Source of the DNA: VXYL01 sp965203685
GTDB lineage: Bacteria > Pseudomonadota > Gammaproteobacteria > Pseudomonadales > Azotimanducaceae
Reading direction: 5' to 3'
Length of the DNA: 64,000 bases
Assembly: GCA_965203685.1 (NCBI GenBank)
Contig: OZ241908.1
Span: 5,580,001 to 5,644,000, forward strand
Of this stretch, positions 57,642-64,000 are shown piece after piece. Both the position numbers and the translations under genes were made by a program. Positions within the stretch are counted from its first letter, which is position 1; each line of letters opens with the position of its first letter. Below the pieces are notes generated by a model. That model saw nothing but the letters and a program-made list of their open reading frames with translations. It was not told the origin of the DNA and ran no database searches.

Positions 57642-57777
57642 CGGTGTCCTCGTCCGCCAACGGGACCCCGGCGACCTCGTCGATCGCTTCGTCGGAACTC
57701 CCCCAGAGCGCCCACACGGCGAGGCCGGCCATGAAGGCCATGACCAGCATGTCGCCCGCGAACAGGAGCAGCGTCAT
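57634..57777 (-). CDS. ccoQ: cbb3-type oxidase subunit CcoQ
   Basis: 47 residues. One membrane helix (LLLFAGDMLVMAFMAGLAVW) then an acidic tail (SSDEAIDEVAGV). Position between ccoO and ccoP with 4-nt and 8-nt overlaps, size and topology all fit CcoQ, which stabilises CcoP. Sequence conservation in this family is always low. Confidence 0.8.
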   Translation of the reverse strand: MTLLLFAGDMLVMAFMAGLAVWALWGSSDEAIDEVAGVPLADEDTDA

Positions 57778-58397
57778 GGTCCGCCTCCCGGACCGGCAAC
57801 GCCTAGCCCTTGCAAGTAGACCACTAATGCGTCGACCTCCGTGAGGCCGGCGAGCGTCTCCGGTGCTGCTTCGATGTCGTCATCCGAATACGGATGCCCG
57901 AGCCTGCGCAATGCCTTCATCTTGGCCCGGATCGTGCCGTCGTCCGCCGGCCGCTTCGCAAGCCAGGGATAAGCCGGCATGATCGAGTCGGGCACCACGG
58001 CGCGCGGGTCGATGAGGTGCAGGCGCTGCCAGGCGTCCGAGTACTTGCCACCGATCCGGTGCAGGTCGGGGCCCGTGCGCTTCGAGCCCCAGAGAAAGGG
58101 CCGGTCGAAGGCAAACTCCCCCGATCTTGAGTACGGCCCGTAGCGGCTCACCTCGGCCAGCAATGGGCGGATCTGCTGCGAATGGCAGGTGCCGCAACCT
58201 TCACGGATGTAGATGTCACGGCCGGTCAGCGCCACGGCGGAGTAGGGTTCCGTCTCGGTCGCGGGGGTGGCAAGGCCATCGTCGAGCACGGTCGGTAGGA
58301 CCTGCACGAGGCCGCCGATCGACGACACGACCAGGATGCCGAAGATCAAGAGACCGCTGTTGCGCTCGAGCCTGCGATGCAACCCGACGGCGCTCAT
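57774..58397 (-). CDS. ccoO: cytochrome c oxidase cbb3-type subunit II (CcoO)
   Basis: Monoheme cytochrome c subunit, 207 residues. One N-terminal helix (SGLLIFGILVVSSIGGLVQ), heme site CGTCHSQQIRP, then GEFAFDRPFLWGSKRTGPDL and MPAYPWL with the axial Met. Overlaps ccoN and ccoQ by 4 nt each (ATGA). Confidence 0.96.
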   Translation of the reverse strand: MSAVGLHRRLERNSGLLIFGILVVSSIGGLVQVLPTVLDDGLATPATETEPYSAVALTGRDIYIREGCGTCHSQQIRPLLAEVSRYGPYSRSGEFAFDRPFLWGSKRTGPDLHRIGGKYSDAWQRLHLIDPRAVVPDSIMPAYPWLAKRPADDGTIRAKMKALRRLGHPYSDDDIEAAPETLAGLTEVDALVVYLQGLGVAGPGGGP

Positions 58398-59818
58398 GCG
58401 GCCTCCGTTGCGGTTCGGGGCGGGGCCACGGGGACGATGCGCCGGCCCTTGACCGTCATCCACAGGTTGTACGCCATGAGGGCGGCGCCGGCGAGGAACA
58501 CGACGCCCGCGACGAAGCGCAAGGCGTAGTACGGCGCCATGCTCGCCATGATGTCCTTGAAGCTGAAGCTCAGCTCGCCGATTTCGTCGAGGCTGAGCCA
58601 CAACAGCCCCTGGGAGACGCCCGCGCCCCACATGGCGAGCACGTAGAGCATCGTCCCCGCCAGGGCCAGCCAGAAGTGCCAGTTGGCCAGCTTGACGCTG
58701 TGGAGTTCGCCGCCGACCAGCCGTGGAACAAGGAAGTAGAACGTGCCGAAGGTGATCAGCGCATTCCAGCCCAGCGCGCCGGAGTGGACGTGGCCGACCG
58801 TCCAGTCCGTGAAGTGGCTCACCACGTTGACGCTCTTGATGGACATCATCGGCCCCTCGAACGTGGCGAGCCCATAGAACGCGAGCGACAGCACGATGAA
58901 CTTCAGCGCGGGATCCGTGCGCAGCTTCTGCCACGCGCCCGAGACGGTCATGACGCCGTTGATCATGGTGGCCCAGGACGGCGCTAGGAGTATGAGGCTC
59001 ATCACCATCCCGAGGGCCTGCACCCACTCCGGCACGGCGTTGTAGTGCAGGTGGTGCGGGCCCGCCCAGATGTAGCTGTAGGTGAACGCCCAGAATGCGA
59101 CGATCGACAGCCGGTAGCTCCAGATCGGTCGGTCGGCGTGCTTGGGGAGGAAGTAGTAGAGCATCCCCAGGAAGCCGCCTGTGAGCAGGAAGCCGACGGC
59201 GTTGTGCCCGTACCACCACTGCACGACGGCGTCCTGGGCTCCGGCGAACAGCGAGTAGGACTTCGAGAAGGTGACGGGGATCGCCAGGCTGTTGACGATG
59301 TGCAGCATGGCGATGACGATGATGAGCGCGCCGTAGAACCAGTTCGACACGTAGATCGGGCGGATGCGCCGCCGGGCGATGGTGCCGAAAAAGACGACGG
59401 CGAAACAAACCCAGACCACGGCGATCGCGATGTCGAAGGGCCATTCGAGTTCCGCGTACTCCTTGCCGCCGGTCCAGCCGGCGAGTAGCGAGACGCCACC
59501 GGCCAGCACGCCGACCTGCCAGGCCAGCGCGCAGAACCACGCCAGGCCGGACGCGAACAGCGGCACGTGGCAGGTGCGCTGCACGCTGTAGAAGGCGGTA
59601 CCCATGAGCGCCGATACGCCGAACCCGAAGATCACGGCGTTGGTATGCAGTGTCCGAACGCGCCCGTAGGAGAGCCATTCGAGCCCCATGTCGATGTCCG
59701 GCCAGACCAGCGCCGCGGCGACGTAGACGCCGGCGACCATGCCGAGCAAGGCCCACACGACGGCGAACGCGGTGAGCCACCCGGCGACACGGTCGTGGTA
59801 CTGCTCGTTCGAGTCCAT
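58394..59818 (-). CDS. ccoN: cytochrome c oxidase cbb3-type subunit I (CcoN)
   Basis: Catalytic heme-copper subunit, 474 residues, twelve helices. Low-spin heme His in RTLHTNAVIFGFG, CuB ligands in WWYGHNAVGF and WAGPHHLHY, and the distal heme ligands in VGHVHSGALGWN. It reduces oxygen at low concentration, fed by c-type cytochromes. The start is the ATG at 59818, sharing a base with the stop of the upstream Yip1-like gene. Confidence 0.96.
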   Translation of the reverse strand: MDSNEQYHDRVAGWLTAFAVVWALLGMVAGVYVAAALVWPDIDMGLEWLSYGRVRTLHTNAVIFGFGVSALMGTAFYSVQRTCHVPLFASGLAWFCALAWQVGVLAGGVSLLAGWTGGKEYAELEWPFDIAIAVVWVCFAVVFFGTIARRRIRPIYVSNWFYGALIIVIAMLHIVNSLAIPVTFSKSYSLFAGAQDAVVQWWYGHNAVGFLLTGGFLGMLYYFLPKHADRPIWSYRLSIVAFWAFTYSYIWAGPHHLHYNAVPEWVQALGMVMSLILLAPSWATMINGVMTVSGAWQKLRTDPALKFIVLSLAFYGLATFEGPMMSIKSVNVVSHFTDWTVGHVHSGALGWNALITFGTFYFLVPRLVGGELHSVKLANWHFWLALAGTMLYVLAMWGAGVSQGLLWLSLDEIGELSFSFKDIMASMAPYYALRFVAGVVFLAGAALMAYNLWMTVKGRRIVPVAPPRTATEAA

Positions 59819-60453
59819 CACACGCCCAAGGCCGGCCCCATGCCGCGGCTCCACAGCACCACCGTGATTCCGAGAAGGCTGACGAACGCCACGAGCAGGT
59901 AGCCGACAAGCGCCGACGCCATCAGCATCCCCTGCTCGCGAGACGTGCCCAGTACTTCGGGAAGACACCTGTAGAGGAGATAGAGGCTCCAGATCAGCGC
60001 CGGGATCAGCACGGCCATGTTGACAAAAGCGTGCGGCACCAGGTGCGCCACGCTGGCCAGGATCACCGGCATGCCGACGAACGCCATAAATGCGAGGTGG
60101 GAACCGAAATCGCGCCGCGCTCCGTAGGTGCCCGACATCCAGACAGAGACGGCGGCCGTGCTCAGGAATCCCACGATGAGGGCCAGGAAATAGCCGAAAC
60201 TGATGAGCGTCAGGTCGCCTGCGGCCATCCTGAGTGGCTCATCCGCACCGAGTCGCCAACCCAGCGTGGATCCACCGATGTACGCGAACAGGGGCGGCAC
60301 GATGCTCAAGGGGATCACGATGCGGAGCAGTACGGCCTGCACACCCCCCGCTGGGCTGGACAGCCGGGCGCCGACGTCCGACGGCCGCTTAAGCAGCCGC
60401 AGCAAAGACCACGGACTCTGCGTTGCCGCGGAGTTCATTCTGGGCCAAGCCAT
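59818..60453 (-). CDS. Yip1 family membrane protein
   Basis: 211 residues if started at the ATG at 60453 (60438 also possible). An N-terminal SLLRLLKRPSDVGARL segment followed by about five hydrophobic helices is the Yip1 pattern seen in many bacterial membrane proteins of unknown function. Directly upstream of ccoN with a TGATG junction, so cotranslated with the oxidase; it may help assembly. Confidence 0.7.
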   Translation of the reverse strand: MAWPRMNSAATQSPWSLLRLLKRPSDVGARLSSPAGGVQAVLLRIVIPLSIVPPLFAYIGGSTLGWRLGADEPLRMAAGDLTLISFGYFLALIVGFLSTAAVSVWMSGTYGARRDFGSHLAFMAFVGMPVILASVAHLVPHAFVNMAVLIPALIWSLYLLYRCLPEVLGTSREQGMLMASALVGYLLVAFVSLLGITVVLWSRGMGPALGV

Positions 60454-60521
60454 GTCGATGTCGCTGGCGACAAGGGGGTCAACCGGCCATGCATGACGTC
60501 GTGCGCACATCCATGTTGGGG

Positions 60522-60971
60522 CTAGTCCGTCTCGGGGGCTCTTACGCGAACCGCGAGGACATCGCACTTGGCGCCGTGCAGCACACCGTTGGCGGTGGAC
60601 CCGAGAAGCAGCCCGAGACCGTGACGACCGTGGCTGCCGACGACGACCAGATCCATGGCTTCGTCCTCGGCCGTGCGATGGATCTCGCTTGTCGCACGCC
60701 CTGTGACGACGTGTTGACGCTCCGCCGGTATCTCGAACCTGCTGGCAAGCTCGGCGACAAGCGCCGTGGCTTGCTCGCGCATCTGGAGCATTTCGTTCGA
60801 GTGCAGATCCGCGAGCATGACAGCGCCATAAGCCAGGTTGGTGGGCTCGATCACATGCATGATGTGCAGTTCGGCATCGGATGAGTCGGCGATCGCGACG
60901 GCCGCCTCGACGACCTGCTTGCTCTCCTCCGTGACGTCGACCGCTGCGAGTATGCGTCGATAGTCCGACAT
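60522..60971 (-). CDS. universal stress protein (UspA family)
   Basis: 149 residues. The ATP-binding signature G-x2-G-x9-G-S/T is present in VVGSHGRHGLGLLLGSTA, with LAAVDVTEES at the start. It shares the minus strand with the oxidase operon and lies some 70 bp upstream of the Yip1-like gene. Usp genes often accompany cbb3 oxidases and low-oxygen regulons, which fits this position; regulation is not visible. Confidence 0.92.
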   Translation of the reverse strand: MSDYRRILAAVDVTEESKQVVEAAVAIADSSDAELHIMHVIEPTNLAYGAVMLADLHSNEMLQMREQATALVAELASRFEIPAERQHVVTGRATSEIHRTAEDEAMDLVVVGSHGRHGLGLLLGSTANGVLHGAKCDVLAVRVRAPETD

Positions 60972-61114
60972 TCTTCGTCTCCTTGGGACTACGTGGTCAA
61001 CCGTACACCTTGGGGCGACTCACCCCCGCTTCAAGGGCAAGGTTGCGGCGCGGGGTTGGTTTCCTGCATCGTTCGCCGCCCGGCGTCCGGGTGGCGCTGT
61101 GCTGAGGTTATGAC

Positions 61115-61525
61115 ATGACCCGGAAAGACGAACGCGGAATCACGGGCGCCCTGTTCGGCCCCGCTCTCAGATTTGTTGCCGTCCTCGCAGTGGTGTGGAT
61201 GGCAGGCGGCTGTGCAACGCTGCCAGGCCAGGACGACGGTGAGTCGATGGTTGGCAAGCGCGTGACCGTCGAGACCAGCGACGGCACCATCGAGTTCGAC
61301 GTCTCGGCTGCCGAAGACGGGGTGCTCCGTGGGACAACGCCCGACGGGGCACCGGTCGAGTTGCGCGTCGAGGATGTCGCAGAGGTCGCCGTGGTTTCGG
61401 AGCCCGACGCGAACGACGGAGACCGAAAGGTCGTGCGCAACACGTTGCTCGCGGCGGGAGGGATCGTGGCGGCGCTGTACGCGTTCGGCATTCTCAGCCT
61501 GCTGCACGCATTCGGCGTGTTCTGA
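61115..61525 (+). CDS. small predicted lipoprotein, unknown
   Basis: 136 residues. The hydrophobic start ends in MAGGCATLPG, a lipobox, so the Cys is probably lipidated. A small beta-rich domain follows (GKRVTVETSDGTIEFDV, VELRVEDVAEVAVV), then a C-terminal helix (VAALYAFGILSLLHAFGVF). GAGG lies 7 nt before the ATG. No family recognised. It is on the strand opposite to its rnf and cco neighbours. Confidence 0.72.
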   Translation: MTRKDERGITGALFGPALRFVAVLAVVWMAGGCATLPGQDDGESMVGKRVTVETSDGTIEFDVSAAEDGVLRGTTPDGAPVELRVEDVAEVAVVSEPDANDGDRKVVRNTLLAAGGIVAALYAFGILSLLHAFGVF

Positions 61526-61551
61526 GGACAAGACCGGCTGGAACCGCCGGA

Positions 61552-62460
61552 TCATGGACGCCTGCGCCCATCCCAGCGGTCTAGAACGTGCGCGGCCAAG
61601 TTGCCGAGCAGTACGGCGAACGCGACGCCGTCGGGATAGCTTCCCGTGCTGCGGATCAGGAACACGACGGCACCGATCCCAAGCCCGAAGAGCCATTGAT
61701 GGCCGGCGCGCTGCGGTGCCGTCACCGGGTCGGTGGCGATGAAGAATGCGGCCAACATGCTGGCGCCGGCGAACCAGTGGAAGAGCGGTGAACCGAGGCT
61801 CGCGGAACTGCCGCTGTCGTAGAAGATCGCAGCCGGGAGACCGAGGCCGAGTAGAACGGCCACAGGGATGCGCCAGTGAACAACGCGGACCAGTAGCAGG
61901 TACGCCCCGCCCAACAACGCCGCTGCGTTGACGAGTTCGAAGCCGGTGCCGCCGACCAGGCCAAACGCGGGCCCTCTGGTCGCGTCGGCGACGGTTGCCC
62001 CGCCGCGGAAGCGCAGCGCGTCCAAGGCCGTCGCGCCGGTGGTGGCGTCGATGTAGGCGAGAGCCTGAGGATAGGCCACGAGGACGGCGGCGTAACCCGC
62101 CATCGCTGGGTTGAACACGTTGCGGCCGAGTCCGCCGTAGAGTTCCTTGGCCAGCACGATGGCGATGGCGACGGCGACGACCACGATCCAAAGCGGCGCA
62201 AGTGGTGGAACCCCGAGGGCGATAAGTAGGCAGGTGACCGGTGTGCTGCGGTCCACGAACGGCCGGACCGGGCGTTTGCGCAGGGCTTGGCAGAGGACGT
62301 CGAAGGCGGCGCCCGCGATCAGGGCGATAGCGCATTGCGCGAGCACCATGGGGCCGAAGGCCCACGTTGCGGCCGCGACGGCCGGGACGAGGGCGATCAG
62401 CACACGGTCCATGACCGCGGGCGTCGAAGTGGGCTTTGCGAACAGGGACGCTGCTACCAC
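61552..62460 (-). CDS. rnfD: electron transport complex subunit RnfD (RsxD)
   Basis: Integral membrane flavoprotein subunit, 302 residues. LYGGLGRNVFNPAMAGYA, the FMN-threonine motif DATTGATALD, GASMLAAFFIATDPVTAP and GSYPDGVAFAVLLGN are diagnostic. Overlaps rnfC by 7 nt. Downstream one expects rnfG-rnfE, but those are at 53.6-54.8 kb. Confidence 0.95.
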   Translation of the reverse strand: MVAASLFAKPTSTPAVMDRVLIALVPAVAAATWAFGPMVLAQCAIALIAGAAFDVLCQALRKRPVRPFVDRSTPVTCLLIALGVPPLAPLWIVVVAVAIAIVLAKELYGGLGRNVFNPAMAGYAAVLVAYPQALAYIDATTGATALDALRFRGGATVADATRGPAFGLVGGTGFELVNAAALLGGAYLLLVRVVHWRIPVAVLLGLGLPAAIFYDSGSSASLGSPLFHWFAGASMLAAFFIATDPVTAPQRAGHQWLFGLGIGAVVFLIRSTGSYPDGVAFAVLLGNLAAHVLDRWDGRRRP

Positions 62461-63476
62461 TGCCGCGGCTTGTTCATCCGTTCCGCCCGTCGCCGGTCGC
62501 GTTCATCGGCGGCCCGCGCGAGCCGCTCGGTGCGGCCCGCCGAGCGTTGCCGGGCGTGTTCGGCCTGTTCCATGGCGATCTCTTCTCGACGCATGCGGGT
62601 CTTGATCGCGCGGAACTCGTTGACGAGGTCGAGCCGGCTCGGACAGGCGGCTGTGCAGGCACCGCACTCGATGCAGTCGAACACGGTTGCGTCTGCGGCG
62701 TCGGCTTCGAAGGCGCGATGCAGGCGCTCTGGCGCCAGTCCTTCCGGGCACGCGTTCGCGCACCAGCCACAGCGGATGCAGGCCCAACTGTCAGGTCGGC
62801 GAAGTTCGACGCTGAACGTGGATGGGCCCACCGTGGCGTCGAAGGCGACGTCGCGACCGGTCAGCTCGCCTTGGACCCGGTAGTCCTTGGCAGATCCCGG
62901 GAGGAGATCGGCAAGCGGCGTACCGATGCCGACCCAGCGGTCGGTCCCGGCTACCGTCACGAGGCGCTGGCGCAGGGCTCTCCCGCGAGTCACCGCGTCG
63001 TGGATTGCGAACAGTGTCGCAACGTTGAGTACCAGCACGCCGACGTCGCTCGCGTAGCCGTCGGTCGGCACTTCGCGGCCGGTCAGATGTGCTACCAGCT
63101 TCTTTTCTTCACCGGCTGGGTAGGCGAGCCCGACCTGCGTACCGCCCGGGACGTCGCTGTCGGCTGGAACGGCGAGGGCCGTGTGCGTCGCGCCTGTGCA
63201 GCGGGCGACGATGTCGAGACCGGCGGTCACCTCGTCGGCATGTTCGCGGAGCAGGGCGACGTCTGCGGTGACGCCTGGTTCGGACGCCATGCCGTTTCCG
63301 ATCACCCAGTCGGCGTTGGCGGTGACGGCTTCGCGGATCTTGCGCGCGGTCGGGTAGCCGCCGCCCCCCATGCCGACGATGCCGGCCGCTTCGATGCGTT
63401 CGATGATTTGCGCAGATTCGGCATCCCGCGCCAAGGGTGTGAAGTCCGCGTCCTGTGCCACTAGTTCGGCGGACAC
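62454..63476 (-). CDS. rnfC: electron transport complex subunit RnfC, N-terminally shortened
   Basis: About 340 residues from the GTG at 63476 (or a GTG at 63461 overlapping the rnfB stop as TAGTG). It begins directly at the flavin/NADH-binding domain: GIVGMGGGGYPTARKI. The two [4Fe-4S] sites CIRCGWCANACP and CIECGACTAACPS follow, then a charged helical tail. The N-terminal barrel of about 130 residues found in normal RnfC is missing, and rnfB is immediately upstream, so it cannot be hidden. The usual NAAECEP is NGMASEP here. Confidence 0.9.
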   Translation of the reverse strand: MSAELVAQDADFTPLARDAESAQIIERIEAAGIVGMGGGGYPTARKIREAVTANADWVIGNGMASEPGVTADVALLREHADEVTAGLDIVARCTGATHTALAVPADSDVPGGTQVGLAYPAGEEKKLVAHLTGREVPTDGYASDVGVLVLNVATLFAIHDAVTRGRALRQRLVTVAGTDRWVGIGTPLADLLPGSAKDYRVQGELTGRDVAFDATVGPSTFSVELRRPDSWACIRCGWCANACPEGLAPERLHRAFEADAADATVFDCIECGACTAACPSRLDLVNEFRAIKTRMRREEIAMEQAEHARQRSAGRTERLARAADERDRRRAERMNKPRQW

Positions 63477-63964
63477 GGCAAAAGCTCGATGCAGTCCACG
63501 GGGCACGGCGGGAGGCACAGTTCGCAGCCCGTGCAGTGCTCTTCGATCACCGCATGCAGGTACGTCGGGGCACCGACGATGGCGTCCACCGGACATGCGT
63601 CGAGACACAGGGCACATCCGATGCAGTCCTTGGCGACGATGCGCGCCACTTGCGCCGGGGCCGCAGCGCCGGTGAGCGTCGTGGACTCCGACTCGCGTCC
63701 GAGGAGGCTCTTCAACTTGATGACGGTCTCGGGCCCGCCGGGTGGGCACAGATCGAGCCGTTCGCCGTTCGCGACGGCTTGGGCGTAAGGCCGACAGCCC
63801 GGGTATCCGCATTGTGCGCACTGGCTTTGCGGCAGGAGAGCATCGATGGCGTTGACGACCTGGTCGGCGGTGTCTGTTTCCCGGCTGGCCAGTAGCCGCC
63901 TCGCCAACGAGAGCAGCAAGGCCAGCGTGAAGCCTATGCCGCCGAGAACGAAGGCCGCGGTCAT
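63461..63964 (-). CDS. rnfB: electron transport complex subunit RnfB (RsxB)
   Basis: Iron-sulfur subunit, 167 residues. An N-terminal membrane helix, the C-x2-C-x4-C cluster in CAQCGYPGCRPYA with a later Cys in LDLCPPGG, then two ferredoxin-type sites CIGCALCLDACP and CTGCELCLPPCP. Overlaps rnfA by 4 nt and rnfC by up to 16 nt. Confidence 0.96.
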   Translation of the reverse strand: MTAAFVLGGIGFTLALLLSLARRLLASRETDTADQVVNAIDALLPQSQCAQCGYPGCRPYAQAVANGERLDLCPPGGPETVIKLKSLLGRESESTTLTGAAAPAQVARIVAKDCIGCALCLDACPVDAIVGAPTYLHAVIEEHCTGCELCLPPCPVDCIELLPCPPN

Positions 63965-64000
63965 GCGCCGATGCCGCGGAATCCGTAGAACGCAAGCGCC
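63961..64000 (-). CDS. rnfA: electron transport complex subunit RnfA, C-terminal end only
   Basis: The last 12 codons (ALAFYGFRGIGA) run in from the right edge and end in TGA overlapping the rnfB ATG. This matches the ...LAFMGF... C-terminus of RnfA/RsxA, and the position before rnfB is right. Confidence 0.75.
   Translation of the reverse strand, partial: ALAFYGFRGIGA

Noticed and set aside
60453..60567. An upstream extension of the Yip1-like gene overlapping uspA
   Set aside because: Residues before MAWPRMNSA are Arg/Pro-rich and overlap the uspA 3' end; not Yip1-like.
1..64000. tRNA, rRNA, insertion sequence or prophage
   Set aside because: I scanned for tRNA arms, rRNA stretches, transposase or integrase motifs and phage structural genes and saw none; a tRNAscan or profile run would be more sensitive.

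Overview
The window is GC-rich, densely packed bacterial chromosome (64 kb, about 70 protein genes, no rRNA or tRNA gene seen). Gene order points to a gammaproteobacterium, probably uncultured and aerobic. Diagnostic blocks are mnmE-yidC-yidD-rnpA-rpmH // dnaA-dnaN-recF-gyrB, trkH-trkA near fmt-def, dprA-purE-tsaC-aroE, polA / engB / cytochrome c4 / dsbA, and rnfABCD...GE-nth. No plasmid, phage or IS element was recognised. Accessory features include two toxin-antitoxin loci (one decayed), a Fic protein and a two-ATPase cassette.

Layout. 0-3 kb: 3' part of an acyl-CoA carboxylase carboxyltransferase gene with a frameshift, rsgA and a PhyH-type dioxygenase. 3-7 kb (minus strand): the rpmH-rnpA-yidD-yidC-mnmE block, driven by a near-consensus sigma-70 promoter at 7002-7030. 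7.5-13.8 kb (plus): dnaA, dnaN, recF, gyrB. 6954-7510 is the likely origin side, but no DnaA box was found by eye. 14-20 kb: an acyltransferase, trkH, trkA, fmt and def on minus. A lone methyltransferase resembling an archaeal family lies on plus, where rsmB usually sits. 20-25.4 kb (plus): dprA, purE, tsaC, aroE, surf1, ctaA, sco. 25.4-27.6 kb: egtB and egtD (ergothioneine). 27.6-36.4 kb: Fic protein, DUF2782 protein, polA, a sigma factor/sliding-clamp fusion, engB, cytochrome c4, dsbA, arsenate-reductase-like phosphatase. 36.5-43 kb: xylB, xylA, a repeat-built periplasmic protein, a VOC protein and a YejA-like binding protein. 43-53 kb: mutM, MATE exporter, an enoyl-CoA hydratase/LLM oxidoreductase/SDR operon, two ATPases (one with a nuclease-like tail), flavin reductase, DinB protein, bacterial GOLPH3. 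53-64 kb (mostly minus): nth-rnfE-rnfG, then toxin-antitoxin remnants, a delta-class carbonic anhydrase, hicBA, cbb3 oxidase ccoNOQP, a Yip1-like protein and uspA, then rnfD-rnfC-rnfB-rnfA.

Most unusual. (1) The gene after engB encodes an ECF-type sigma factor whose C-terminal 250 residues align with domains 2-3 of the beta sliding clamp encoded in this same window, with an internal Shine-Dalgarno and start at the domain junction. (2) DNA polymerase I keeps the proofreading fold but has lost its metal-binding acidic residues. (3) The rnf operon is split by about 6.7 kb, with a dead vapC start at one edge, and RnfC lacks its N-terminal domain. (4) Several families of short perfect hairpins recur between genes, one showing compensatory stem changes and one forming the C-terminus of an acyltransferase. 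(5) An exported protein is built of eight PxDVY-type repeats.
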